Part shown: piece by piece, positions 10,150 through 18,385 of the stretch | Layout of the letters: each line of letters starts with the position of its first letter | Position numbering within the stretch: the stretch's first letter is position 1 | DNA from: Lactococcus fujiensis JCM 16395 | GTDB taxonomy: Bacteria > Bacillota > Bacilli > Lactobacillales > Streptococcaceae | Reading direction: 5' to 3' | Assembly: GCF_002441655.1 (NCBI RefSeq) | Contig: NZ_JXJU01000001.1 | Span: 124,001 to 188,000 of the forward strand | Length of the DNA: 64,000 nucleotides | Notes under the pieces: generated by a model | The model's input: the letters and a program-made list of their open reading frames with translations, nothing else | Told to the model about the DNA's origin: nothing | Database searches by the model: none | Program-made: the position numbers and the translations under genes

Positions 10150-10887
10150 ATGGTAGAAGTTAATCAAGAAAAAGTACACGAAATATTTAATACAATCTCA
10201 AAAGATTATGATCGAATGAATGCAATCATTAGTTTTAAACAACATGATTTGTGGCGTGCCCAAACGATGAAAAAAATGAAAGTAAAAGTTGGTCAAAATA
10301 TTTTAGACCTCTGTTGTGGAACGGGCGATTGGACTCTAGATTTGGCCAAAGTCGTCGGGAAGAGGGGACATGTGACCGGACTAGATTTTTCGGAAAAGAT
10401 GTTAGAAATTGCCCAAGCAAAAATTGAGAAAGAACAGCTTAAAAATATTAATTTAGTTCAAGGTGATGCAATGGCTTTACCTTTTGAAGATGAAACTTTT
10501 GATGTGGTTACAATTGGATATGGCTTGCGTAATACGCCAGATTATTTGACGGTCCTAAAGGAAATTTATCGTGTTTTGAAAAAAGATGGACAAGTGGCTT
10601 GTATCGACACATCACACCCCACTTTACCTGTGTATAAACAAGCATTTGAGTTTTATTTTGAAAAAATAATGCCAATTTTTGGGAAAGTCTTTGCAAAATC
10701 CTTTGAGGAATATTCATGGTTGCAACAATCTGCAAAAGATTTTCCTGATGCTAAGCTTTTAAAAAATCTTTTCGAGAAAGCTGGTTTTTCGGCTGTCCAA
10801 TATAAGTTACATGGGGGTGGGGCGGTTGCGTCTCATTTTGCCCTCAAGCCTATAAATGCTAAAACGAATATTAGAATCGGGAAATAA
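10150..10887 (+). CDS. menG: Demethylmenaquinone methyltransferase
   Basis: MenG (UbiE family) catalyses the last step of menaquinone synthesis, methylation of demethylmenaquinone by S-adenosylmethionine. The SAM-binding motif ILDLCCGTGDWTLDLAK lies near residue 55 and the family's VTIGYGLRNTPDY and FALKP-like segments follow. The 245-residue length is normal, and the N-terminus (KVHEIFNTISKDYDRMNAIIS) aligns with known enzymes, so ATG 10150 is the right start despite having no ribosome site. An extended -10 just upstream implies a leaderless transcript. Other men genes are not nearby. The ClC gene follows with no gap. Confidence 0.9.
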   Translation: MVEVNQEKVHEIFNTISKDYDRMNAIISFKQHDLWRAQTMKKMKVKVGQNILDLCCGTGDWTLDLAKVVGKRGHVTGLDFSEKMLEIAQAKIEKEQLKNINLVQGDAMALPFEDETFDVVTIGYGLRNTPDYLTVLKEIYRVLKKDGQVACIDTSHPTLPVYKQAFEFYFEKIMPIFGKVFAKSFEEYSWLQQSAKDFPDAKLLKNLFEKAGFSAVQYKLHGGGAVASHFALKPINAKTNIRIGK

Positions 10888-10893
10888 TTGAGA

Positions 10894-12432
10894 ATGAAAT
10901 TTCAAGATATAGAAAAATCATCAAATAAAAATTTATATCTCATTGGATTAAGTGTTCTCGTCGGTCTTACGGCGGGAATTTTAGCTAGTTTGTATCGATT
11001 GGCCCTCCAAGTGGCCGAAAATCTTGGTCGGTATTGGTACGGTCAAGCAAGTAAACAGCCCATTTTACTCTTTGTCCTCATTCCTATCATCCTTTTACTT
11101 GTTTTTGTGATTACTTTATTAATGAAAAAATTTCCAATGTCGAGTGGATCCGGTATTCCACAAGTCAAGGGACTACTCCAAGGTGCCTTTCAGCCAAATT
11201 GGCTGAGTACAGCTTTCGCAAAATTTGTCGCAGGAAGTCTGGCCATGCTGGGCGGCCTCTCACTGGGACGAGAAGGTCCTTCAGTTCAACTTGGAGCGTC
11301 GATGGGGCAAATGGTTGGGGAAAAGTTAGCCCAAACAGAACGTCATCGTCGCATTTTAATTGCTTCTGGTGCCTCAGCTGGTTTAGCAGCTGCCTTTAAT
11401 GCACCTCTGTCAGGAGTAATGTTTACACTGGAAGAGGTTTTTAAATACTTTTCACCATTAATCCTTTTAACCTGTATGACTTCTGCCGTCATTTCTGATG
11501 CTGTATCACAACTCTTCTTTGGTTCAGGATCTGTTTTTCATTTTATTGTTAAAGGCTCGATTGCTTTACAGGATTATTGGTTAATCATTCTTTTAGGAAT
11601 CATCCTTGGTCTTTTTGGAGCAGTTTATAACAAGACACTCCTTTGGGGACAAAAGTGGATGAAAAAAATACCTCGTGTTTATGTACGGGTCCTGATTTCA
11701 TTTATTGCGGCTGGGGTCCTTGCTTTCACCTTTCCACTTGTGATTGGTTCTGGTCATACTTTGATGGACCAATTATCATTTGGCTGGGGGTTAGGTCTAC
11801 TCTCTCTAATTTTTCTGGGCAAATTTTTTATTTCAATGATTTCTTATATTTCTGGCGTTCCTGGAGGAATTTTCTTTCCGTTACTTGTTTTAGGGGCGGC
11901 ATTAGGGGCAGTTTTTGCAATCATTGCGATCCATACTTTGAACCTCCCAGAAATCTGGTTTTCCAATTTCGTTATCTTATCAATGGCTGGCGCATTTACT
12001 GCGATTGTTCGAGCACCCATGACTGGAATTTTACTCTTGGTAGAGATGACAGGTTCTTTCTCCCACTTACTTCCATTGGCTCTTGTTTCCGTTGTTGCAT
12101 ACGTCGTTGCAGACTTGTTACACTCTGAGCCGATATATGATTCGCTCTTGCATAACATGTTGTTAGAAAATAAGGAGGTACAGGCAGTCGCATCTGGAGA
12201 AATGATGGTGGAAATGATCGTTCAATATGATTCTCAAGCTGAGAACCAAAGAATTGCTCAATTGACATTACCTGAATCGTGTTTGTTGGTATCCGTTCAT
12301 CGTTCTGGTCAAGACACCATTCCAAATGGCCGGACAATACTGATGGCTGGTGATTATTTGACTTTTATGATTTCTAAAAAGAATGAAGTTCAAATTCGTC
12401 AGGACTTACAAAAAATATTGACAGAAAAATAG
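10894..12432 (+). CDS. ClC-family chloride/proton antiporter with C-terminal TrkA-C domain
   Basis: This polytopic membrane protein moves chloride, probably in exchange for protons. The selectivity motifs GSGIPQVKG, GREGPSVQLG and GIFFPLLVLG are all present, and both the gating Glu (in GREGP) and the inner proton Glu (in FTLEEVF) are kept, which favours an exchanger over a channel. The last 80 or so residues form a soluble RCK/TrkA-C-like domain. Start choice is uncertain: TTG 10888 directly follows the menG stop, while ATG 10894 gives MKFQDIEKS; neither has a strong ribosome site, so translation is probably coupled to menG. About 512 residues. Confidence 0.9.
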   Translation: MKFQDIEKSSNKNLYLIGLSVLVGLTAGILASLYRLALQVAENLGRYWYGQASKQPILLFVLIPIILLLVFVITLLMKKFPMSSGSGIPQVKGLLQGAFQPNWLSTAFAKFVAGSLAMLGGLSLGREGPSVQLGASMGQMVGEKLAQTERHRRILIASGASAGLAAAFNAPLSGVMFTLEEVFKYFSPLILLTCMTSAVISDAVSQLFFGSGSVFHFIVKGSIALQDYWLIILLGIILGLFGAVYNKTLLWGQKWMKKIPRVYVRVLISFIAAGVLAFTFPLVIGSGHTLMDQLSFGWGLGLLSLIFLGKFFISMISYISGVPGGIFFPLLVLGAALGAVFAIIAIHTLNLPEIWFSNFVILSMAGAFTAIVRAPMTGILLLVEMTGSFSHLLPLALVSVVAYVVADLLHSEPIYDSLLHNMLLENKEVQAVASGEMMVEMIVQYDSQAENQRIAQLTLPESCLLVSVHRSGQDTIPNGRTILMAGDYLTFMISKKNEVQIRQDLQKILTEK

Positions 12433-12485
12433 ATTTATCTCCTTTTTTTGACAGTATTGATAAATATGCAAAATAGTGGAAAATC

Positions 12486-12494
12486 TGCTATAAT
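12486..12494 (+). promoter_or_regulatory. Extended -10 promoter for the oxidoreductase gene
   Basis: TGCTATAAT lies about 75 bases before the start codon. The same nine bases recur before menG, the 13.8 kb monooxygenase and ftsK in this window. Confidence 0.6.
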
Positions 12495-12569
12495 AATTAG
12501 AGATTGCATGAATGCTAAAGTATTTGATTCGTTACCGAATTAAATTTTATAGAGGAAGTAGGAGACATC

Positions 12570-13562
12570 ATGTTGAAATTAGGGATTATCGGAACGGGTT
12601 GGATCAGTTCATCTTTTGTTGAAGCAGCTCAAATGACGAAAAAATATCACTTGGAGGCCGTTTATTCTAGGCATCTAGAAAGTGCACTTTCTTTTTCTGA
12701 AGATTTTTCACATGTAAGCTTGTACGAAGATTTGAATGAATTATTCTCACATGATTTAGATTTGATTTATATTGCTAGCCCAAATGCCGTTCATTTTGAA
12801 CAGGCTAAGGCTGCAATATTGGCCCACCGCAATATCATTGTTGAAAAACCTGCTTTTTCAAACCCAGACCAACTCAAAGAAATAATTGATTTGGCCAATC
12901 AAAATGGGGTGCTTTTTTTTGAAGCAGCGCGTAATATTCACGAAAAAGCATTTGAAGTGGTCAATAACTTTTTGGCCGACAAAACTGTTGTAGGTGCGGA
13001 TTTTACTTATTCTAAGTATTCTTCAAAAATGCCTGCACTTTTACGTGGGGAACTACCTAATAAATTTAATGCAAAATTCTCAGGTGGTCTTTTAGCTGAT
13101 TTAGGGGTCTACTTGCTCTATGCAGCAATTTATTGGTTCGGTCGTCCTAAAGGAGCAAAATATGATGCCGTCGTTTTGCCAAGCGGAGTTGATTTATCAG
13201 GTGTCGGAAGTCTTGATTATGGGGAATACAAAGTTGCCATTAAATGCGCTGGTAATTTAAATTCTTACCTCCCATGTGAAATATATACGACTGATGGAAC
13301 CCTTGTTTTAGACAGTGTAAATGCCATTTCATCAGCAAAATTCATCAAGAATGATGGTCATACAGAAACGATTAAAATTGTTGCGGCTAAGCATAGTTTG
13401 TACGATGAGGCATTGCATTTTGCAGAGATCTTTGAAACGAGAGAAACACCCTCATCAAAATATCTCTACGCAGCATTGCATGAAACAGCAATTGATGTAG
13501 CCGAAACAAGCTACCAAATGCGAATGGATGCTGGTATTGTTTTTGCAGCTGACGAAAAATAA
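12570..13562 (+). CDS. Gfo/Idh/MocA-family oxidoreductase
   Basis: This is an NAD(P)-dependent dehydrogenase of the glucose-fructose oxidoreductase/inositol dehydrogenase family. The N-terminal Rossmann motif GIIGTGWISSSFVEAA, the YIASPNAVHFEQAK strand and the catalytic-lysine motif VEKPAF (near residue 95) are present. The C-terminal substrate domain begins around residue 125. Length is 330 residues, with GAAGTAGGAG before the ATG as ribosome site. It is a single-gene unit with its own extended -10 promoter and terminator. Substrate cannot be predicted; members act on sugars, polyols or imines. Confidence 0.85.
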   Translation: MLKLGIIGTGWISSSFVEAAQMTKKYHLEAVYSRHLESALSFSEDFSHVSLYEDLNELFSHDLDLIYIASPNAVHFEQAKAAILAHRNIIVEKPAFSNPDQLKEIIDLANQNGVLFFEAARNIHEKAFEVVNNFLADKTVVGADFTYSKYSSKMPALLRGELPNKFNAKFSGGLLADLGVYLLYAAIYWFGRPKGAKYDAVVLPSGVDLSGVGSLDYGEYKVAIKCAGNLNSYLPCEIYTTDGTLVLDSVNAISSAKFIKNDGHTETIKIVAAKHSLYDEALHFAEIFETRETPSSKYLYAALHETAIDVAETSYQMRMDAGIVFAADEK

Positions 13563-13583
13563 TAAATTTGAAAAAATATTCTG

Positions 13584-13616
13584 TCAGTGCTGACAGTGAT
13601 GAAAGCACTGATTTTT
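13584..13616 (+). terminator. Terminator between the oxidoreductase gene and the tRNA
   Basis: TCAGTGCT pairs with AGCACTGA (8 bp), followed by five T residues, ending two bases before the tRNA. A competing self-complementary 16-mer (CTGTCAGTGCTGACAG, 13581-13596) overlaps the 5' arm. Confidence 0.65.
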
Positions 13617-13617
13617 C

Positions 13618-13690
13618 GTTCCCTTAGTTAAGTTGGATATAACGAGAACCTCCTAAGTTCTTGTCCCCAGTTCGAACCTGGGAGGGGACA
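13618..13690 (+). tRNA. tRNA-Arg, anticodon CCU
   Basis: A complete cloverleaf can be folded. The acceptor arm is GTTCCCT with AGGGGAC (one G-T pair), and the D stem is GTTA/TAAC. The anticodon stem is AGAAC/GTTCT around loop CTCCTAA, giving anticodon CCT that reads the codon AGG. The T stem is CCCAG/CTGGG with loop TTCGAAC. The discriminator base is A at 13690. The CCA end is not encoded, so it must be added after transcription. Confidence 0.93.
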
Positions 13691-13693
13691 TCG

Positions 13694-13715
13694 AAAGCCT
13701 AAAGGCTTTTTTTTT
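13694..13715 (+). terminator. Terminator after tRNA-Arg
   Basis: AAAGCCT pairs with AGGCTTT across a two- to three-base loop, followed by a long T-run, directly after the tRNA. Confidence 0.8.
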
Positions 13716-13743
13716 GAAATAAGGTGGAAAGTCCATTTATTTA

Positions 13744-13752
13744 TGCTATAAT
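13744..13752 (+). promoter_or_regulatory. Extended -10 promoter for the monooxygenase-like gene
   Basis: TGCTATAAT is followed by a 36-base leader ending in GGGAGAAGGAT, a good ribosome site for ATG 13789. Confidence 0.6.
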
Positions 13753-13788
13753 GCCCGTAACAGATCTTTTATAAGATGGGAGAAGGAT

Positions 13789-14100
13789 ATGAAAATAACA
13801 GTGAACATCATCTATTCGGGTAAGGACACTGACGCTTTACATTTTATTAGCGAAATGTTGGATAAAGGTGTGGTCGACCGAATCAGGGCTCAGGCAGGAA
13901 ATCTTCGTTATGATTACTTCGTTCCAGTTGGTGACGATCACAGTATTTTACTTATAGATGAGTGGGAAAGTCAAGAAGCCATAGATCGACATCATCAATC
14001 AGATATGATGAAAGAAATTGCAGAATTGCGACAAAAGTATCAATTAAAAATGAAAGTTAGACGTTTTTATGACGAAAAAGAAGTTGAGCTTAATAAATAA
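13789..14100 (+). CDS. Antibiotic biosynthesis monooxygenase (ABM)-domain protein
   Basis: This is a small dimeric ferredoxin-like protein of the ABM/quinol monooxygenase superfamily (103 residues). Typical features are the short beta-alpha-beta pattern, the AQAGNLRYDYFVP strand and the LLIDEWESQEAIDRHHQSDMM helix, which resemble YgiN-type proteins that act on quinols. The ATG has a clear GAGAAGG ribosome site and its own promoter. The thioesterase-like gene follows within 80 bases and may be co-transcribed. The true substrate is not known. Confidence 0.8.
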   Translation: MKITVNIIYSGKDTDALHFISEMLDKGVVDRIRAQAGNLRYDYFVPVGDDHSILLIDEWESQEAIDRHHQSDMMKEIAELRQKYQLKMKVRRFYDEKEVELNK

Positions 14101-14175
14101 TTTTTTTCATTAAAAAAGTTGACCTTATTCGTTTTTTAGAAGATAATGAGTTTATCAAATACATCGAGGTCAGTC

Positions 14176-14556
14176 ATGTCGGAAATTTCTATTGGAGCAA
14201 GTGCAAGCGTTGAAATAACTGTTCGTCAGAGTCAAACGGCACTTTTTTTGGGTTCGGGAGAATTAGAAGTTTATGCCACACCTGCATTGGTCGCATTGAT
14301 GGAAGAAGCCGCATGCAATGCGGTCAAGCCTTTTCTCGACTCCAATCAAACGACGGTTGGGACGCAGATTAATATTAGCCATGATCAGGCCAGTCCAGTG
14401 GGAGCCACAATTACGGCGCACGCTACAGTGGTTGCTCTTGATCGTAGACGAATCGATTTTGATGTGGTTGCTAAACAAGGCGAGGTTATTATTAGTAAGG
14501 GAATCCACAGCCGTTTTATTGTTGACCGTCAAAAATTCATGGATAAGTTGAAATAA
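14176..14556 (+). CDS. Hotdog-fold thioesterase (fluoroacetyl-CoA thioesterase-like)
   Basis: The 126-residue protein matches single-domain hotdog thioesterases of the FlK type. Key features are the YATPALVALMEEAACNAV helix, with Thr and Glu positions used in this group, and the VGTQINISHDQASPVG strand with its His. It probably hydrolyses a small acyl-CoA; substrate unknown. ATG 14176 is preferred because GAGGT lies five bases upstream. An in-frame ATG at 14146 would add ten residues and has a poorer site. Confidence 0.75.
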   Translation: MSEISIGASASVEITVRQSQTALFLGSGELEVYATPALVALMEEAACNAVKPFLDSNQTTVGTQINISHDQASPVGATITAHATVVALDRRRIDFDVVAKQGEVIISKGIHSRFIVDRQKFMDKLK

Positions 14557-14672
14557 TTATGTTTCTGTACTTTTGAGAGTGAATTAAGATTGAACCATTA
14601 AAATAAAGCCATTCCAATTGTACTTTAAGGTGTGCAATCGAAAATTAGAAGGCAATAAATTTTTCATTTTTC

Positions 14673-14707
14673 AAAAAAAAATAGAACTTATTCAGTTCTA
14701 TTTTTTA
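14673..14707. terminator. Bidirectional terminator between the thioesterase gene and udk
   Basis: ATAGAACT and AGTTCTAT form a perfect 8-bp stem flanked by an A-run on the left and a T-run on the right, so it can stop transcription from both convergent genes. Confidence 0.85.
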
Positions 14708-14710
14708 TTA

Positions 14711-15343
14711 TTAATTATTTCCATTTTCTTGTAAGATACTAGCAACTTTTGTAGTGATGATATCAATTCCAACAGTATTTGATACGCCTTCAGGAATAAT
14801 TACATCTGCATATCGTTTTGTTGGCTCAATAAATTGATGATACATCGGTTTTACAGCTGTAAGATATTGACTGATGACTGAATCAAGCGTCCGTCCTCGT
14901 TCTTCAATATCACGACGAATACGTCGAATAATCCGGACGTCATCATCTGTGTCTACGAAAATCTTGATGTCCATTAAATCACGTAAGCGTTCATCCTCAA
15001 GGACTAAGATTCCCTCAACAATTAAGACGTCTACGGGTTCTTGGCGATATGTTTTATTAGATCGGGTATGATTAGCATAATCATAAATTGGCACGTCAAC
15101 TGCACGACCAGCACGAAGTTCTTTCAATTGTGCAATTAAAAAGTCAGTGTCAAATGCTAAAGGGTGGTCATAATTCGTTTTAGTCCGTTCCTCAAAAGTC
15201 AAATTGGATTGATCTTTGTAATAACTGTCATGCTCAATCATCCCAATATTTTCGTCTGTAAAACTTTCGAGTATTGCATGTGAAACACTTGTTTTTCCAC
15301 TTGCAGAACCGCCAGTGACACCAATGATGATAAGTTTATTCAA
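14711..15343 (-). CDS. udk: Uridine kinase
   Basis: It phosphorylates uridine and cytidine to UMP and CMP for pyrimidine salvage. The P-loop [14 protein letters not shown] sits at residues 8-21; EHDSYYKD and the [10 protein letters not shown] segment are the nucleoside-binding parts, and [20 protein letters not shown] is conserved. Length is 210 residues, normal for the family. The start codon is TTG 15343 (MNKLIIIG), with GGAG about eight bases upstream. It is transcribed alone, convergent with the thioesterase gene and divergent from pta. Confidence 0.93.
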   Translation of the reverse strand: MNKLIIIGVTGGSASGKTSVSHAILESFTDENIGMIEHDSYYKDQSNLTFEERTKTNYDHPLAFDTDFLIAQLKELRAGRAVDVPIYDYANHTRSNKTYRQEPVDVLIVEGILVLEDERLRDLMDIKIFVDTDDDVRIIRRIRRDIEERGRTLDSVISQYLTAVKPMYHQFIEPTKRYADVIIPEGVSNTVGIDIITTKVASILQENGNN

Positions 15344-15601
15344 AATTTTCTCCGATTCTTTGTAAAGCTTTGCTTTATAAAAATTTTCATCTTCTATTTT
15401 ACCATAAAATAGGCAGACAGGCGCTTGTTCAAACAGGAAAATACAATTTTTAGTAATCTAAGCGATTTCCTTTGTGAAAAAATTATTGTGTGATATTTCA
15501 TGGAAATGCATTAAATAAGCTATGGTAATGCTTACTTTTTTTGTGAATCTATGATATACTATTAGTGAACATGTATAAATAGAAAAGAAGGAATTTTTAA
15601 C

Positions 15602-16573
15602 ATGGATTTATTTGAATCATTGAAAGAAAAAATTGGCGGAAAAGGCCTTAAAATTGTTTTCCCTGAAGGAACTGAAACCCGTATATTAGGCGCAGCAGCT
15701 CGTCTTTATGCAGAAGGTTTGTTGACACCAATTTTGATTGGGAATGTCTTTGAAGTTCGTGCAGCGCTCACTGCACGTGGACTCAATGTTGAAGGTTTCC
15801 AAATCAATGACCCTGACAACTGTGATCGTTTTGAAGAATTAGTTGAAAAATTTGTAACTCGCCGAAATGGAAAAGCAACAGAGGAACAAGCACGTCAAAT
15901 GTTACGTGACCCTAATTATTTCGGAACCATGCTAGTATATACTGGTATTGCTGACGGAATGGTATCAGGTGCAATTCACTCAACAGCGGACACTGTTCGT
16001 CCTGCGCTCCAAATTATTAAAACAAAACCCGGTGTAAAATCTGTATCAGGTGCTTTTGTCATGGTTCGAAATAATGAACGCTTTGTATTTAGTGACTGCG
16101 CCATCAACATCAAACCAGATGCAGCCACCCTTGCTGATATCGCCGTAGCTTCTGCTGAAACAGCCGCTTTATTTGATATTGATCCAAAAGTTGCTATGCT
16201 TTCATTTTCAACAAAAGGTTCTGGTAAATCTGAAGATGTTGATAAAGTTGTTGAAGCAACAAAACTTGTTAAAGAAGCTCATCCAGAAATTGTAGTCGAT
16301 GGAGAATTACAATTTGATGCTGCTTTTGTACCATCAGTTGCAGCTCAAAAAGCACCTGGTTCTGATGTTGCTGGTCAAGCAAATGTCTTTGTTTTCCCTG
16401 ACATTCAAGCTGGTAATATTGGATACAAGATTGCTCAACGTTTAGGAAATTTTGAAGCCATTGGCCCAATTCTCCAAGGATTGAATGCCCCAATTTCAGA
16501 CTTATCACGTGGATGTAATGAAGAAGATGTTTACAAACTCGCAATCATCACTGCTGCGCAAGCGTTAAATTAA
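15602..16573 (+). CDS. pta: Phosphate acetyltransferase
   Basis: It interconverts acetyl-CoA and acetyl phosphate, supplying acetate kinase with substrate for ATP in mixed-acid fermentation. The 323-residue single-domain form (EutD/Pta type) is typical of Firmicutes. The LKIVFPEGTETRILGAAARL start, GMVSGAIHSTADTVRPALQI centre and DGELQFDAAFVPSVAAQKAP segment are family hallmarks. A -10-like TATACT lies at about 15554 and GAAGGA precedes the ATG. It is monocistronic, with a strong terminator. Confidence 0.93.
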   Translation: MDLFESLKEKIGGKGLKIVFPEGTETRILGAAARLYAEGLLTPILIGNVFEVRAALTARGLNVEGFQINDPDNCDRFEELVEKFVTRRNGKATEEQARQMLRDPNYFGTMLVYTGIADGMVSGAIHSTADTVRPALQIIKTKPGVKSVSGAFVMVRNNERFVFSDCAINIKPDAATLADIAVASAETAALFDIDPKVAMLSFSTKGSGKSEDVDKVVEATKLVKEAHPEIVVDGELQFDAAFVPSVAAQKAPGSDVAGQANVFVFPDIQAGNIGYKIAQRLGNFEAIGPILQGLNAPISDLSRGCNEEDVYKLAIITAAQALN

Positions 16574-16586
16574 TAAGCCCCTTATT

Positions 16587-16611
16587 AAGGACAGTCTTGA
16601 CTGTCCTTTTT
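16587..16611 (+). terminator. Terminator after pta
   Basis: AAGGACAGTC and GACTGTCCTT form a perfect 10-bp stem with a two-base loop and a T-run. Confidence 0.9.
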
Positions 16612-16685
16612 CTATCCTCTTATTTTTAAAAGTGAAAGTATCATGATATAATAAAAAAAATGGTAAATTTAGAAAATGAGAAGAT

Positions 16686-17081
16686 ATGAAAAAATCAAAA
16701 ATTGCAGCATTAATCGGTTCCATCCTATTCACGTTCATTGCTCTTGGAACAATTACTATTCTGATTGTGGGCTGGATACTGGCGAAAGCTGGTCAACTAG
16801 ACATAGGAAATATCACTACCAATGAATTATTAATAGCAATGCTAATCGCAGGTGCATTATTTATCTTGTTGTTGACGTTAAACTGGATTGGCTTTGCCAA
16901 ACTTAAACAGAGTAAAAAATGGTCAAAATATTTCTTAGGAATCGGTGTTTTTTATCTTTTAGCCTCCATGTTTAATGGAATCGGCTTAATTGTGACCTTA
17001 CCCGTTTCAATCTGCTTTATACTCGCTTATGTTTTCAGACGTCAAGAATCGAAAGACGAAGAAATAAATGACGGAAATTGA
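16686..17081 (+). CDS. Small hydrophobic membrane protein, unknown function
   Basis: A 131-residue protein with about four membrane segments: residues 8-32, 50-70, 85-105 and 105-120. A basic KLKQSKKWSKY loop lies in the middle, and the tail is charged (RRQESKDEEINDGN). The layout resembles small DUF4064-type proteins of Lactobacillales, but I cannot assign it with confidence. GAGAAG precedes the ATG. It stands alone between pta and a 440-base gap. Confidence 0.6.
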   Translation: MKKSKIAALIGSILFTFIALGTITILIVGWILAKAGQLDIGNITTNELLIAMLIAGALFILLLTLNWIGFAKLKQSKKWSKYFLGIGVFYLLASMFNGIGLIVTLPVSICFILAYVFRRQESKDEEINDGN

Positions 17082-17493
17082 TTCAGAAAGGAATCTTTTT
17101 CTGTCCCTCCTGAGCCAATTTTGATTAATGGTCACTGTAATTTATGAAATCTGATTTATAAGAAAATGTAAAGTGGAAATCGCAAAACATCCTCCATTAA
17201 AAATGCTTAAAACTTAAAATAGAATTCGTTCATCAAATGATACGGAATTTCAAAACAGGAGTAACTTTAAAGTTAGCAATCCAATCGAGAGGCTAAAAAG
17301 GATTAATATTAACAGTTGTCCCTTTGGCGGATATTTCAGAGAAAATAAAAGAAAATTGTATGTCATTTTTCAACTTTTATCAGACATTTGACACACTATA
17401 ACAGAAGGATATGATTCAACTGGTTTGAGCAAGTAAGGTAGTAAGCACACTGACCATCGGCGTAGATCCGTCTATTTTCAATCGTAATAAAGA
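17082..17493. other. Gene-free gap, possibly a decayed coding region
   Basis: I see no intact gene here. A weak hairpin (GATTC/GAATC with T5, 17080-17100) may end the upstream gene. Around 17290-17430 the + strand has a codon-like stretch broken by two in-frame stops (MSFFNFYQTFDTL, stop, QKDMIQLV, stop), which could be the remnant of a lost gene; I do not recognise the family. Confidence 0.3.
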
Positions 17494-17521
17494 AAAAAAG
17501 CAGTGATTTTACTGCTTTTTT
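17494..17521. terminator. Terminator after the Cof-type HAD gene
   Basis: AAAAAGCAGT and ACTGCTTTTT form a perfect 10-bp stem with a six-base loop. It lies directly after the minus-strand gene's stop and can work in both directions. Confidence 0.85.
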
Positions 17522-18305
17522 ACATTAAATCCCAATGCTTAAAAGCATTGATAATCCCATGGTCGGTATTTGAACTTGAAACGAAATCAGCCATTTCTTT
17601 TAATTCAGGTACTGAATTTCCCATTGCCGTTTTATGGTCGGCCGCTGCTAAGAGGTGCAAGTCATTTCTCCCGTCTCCAAACGCGAAAGTTTCTCCTTTA
17701 AAATCAAGTACATCAAGAACATGTTTTAGCCCCGTTCCTTTATTGGTTGAGATATTAGTTACATCAATCGAACTTGGCGAATTCATAAAGAAATTCAATT
17801 CGGGAACTTCTTTTTTATAATATTCTACTTGACTTAATTGATTCGTTAAGACAAGAAGCATGTTCACTTCGTCTGTTAAATAACGCTCAGGTGCAGCATC
17901 CGGCATAGGTGCGTGCGTGTAGGCATAAGCGGTACGAGCGTGATCTGTAATTTTATTCAACCAATACCCCTGTCCGTCGTAGAAAGAGAGTGCTTCATTG
18001 TGGGGCTCAGAGGCGCTCAGTAATTTTTCCACGGAAGAAATTGGAATTTGCTCTTTATAAATTGTTTTGCCATCTAGAACGATGTACTGGCCATTCAAGG
18101 AAACAGCACCCGTAATTCCTGTTTGCTTCATAATATCATCAAGTTCGAAATTGCCTCGACCAGTCGCAATGAAAGGGAGAACACCATTGTCACGGATTTT
18201 CCTAATCCCGTCGATTACTTCCCCATCAAGCTGGCTTTGGCTATTTAATAGGGTCCCATCGAGGTCAAAGAAGGCTAATGCCTTATAATCATTGATATTT
18301 TTCAT
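17520..18305 (-). CDS. Cof-type HAD-superfamily phosphatase
   Basis: This is a HAD-IIB hydrolase that removes phosphate from sugar phosphates or small metabolites such as FMN or pyridoxal phosphate. Motif I is FFDLDGTLLNSQ with the nucleophile Asp, motif II is the Thr in FIATGRGNF, Lys lies in the cap-to-core region, and motif IV is FGDGRNDLHLLAAA. The cap domain (about residues 85-185) is of the C2B type. At 261 residues it is normal. It is divergent from ftsK, with only 80 bases between the starts. Substrate cannot be deduced. Confidence 0.85.
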   Translation of the reverse strand: MKNINDYKALAFFDLDGTLLNSQSQLDGEVIDGIRKIRDNGVLPFIATGRGNFELDDIMKQTGITGAVSLNGQYIVLDGKTIYKEQIPISSVEKLLSASEPHNEALSFYDGQGYWLNKITDHARTAYAYTHAPMPDAAPERYLTDEVNMLLVLTNQLSQVEYYKKEVPELNFFMNSPSSIDVTNISTNKGTGLKHVLDVLDFKGETFAFGDGRNDLHLLAAADHKTAMGNSVPELKEMADFVSSSNTDHGIINAFKHWDLM

Positions 18306-18324
18306 AATTTAATCGTATCATTTA

Positions 18325-18333
18325 TGCTATAAT
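18325..18333 (+). promoter_or_regulatory. Extended -10 promoter for ftsK
   Basis: TGCTATAAT is placed 53 bases before the ftsK ATG, in the short divergent region shared with the HAD gene. Confidence 0.6.
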
Positions 18334-18385
18334 TAGTAAAGGGTTAACCCAACAATTATTGAAAAATTAGAGAAGTGAAGAAGAT

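Noticed and set aside
11643-12158. Long open frames on both strands inside the ClC gene
   Set aside because: They overlap a strongly conserved membrane-protein gene, have no ribosome sites and show no family resemblance; they are shadows of the true frame.
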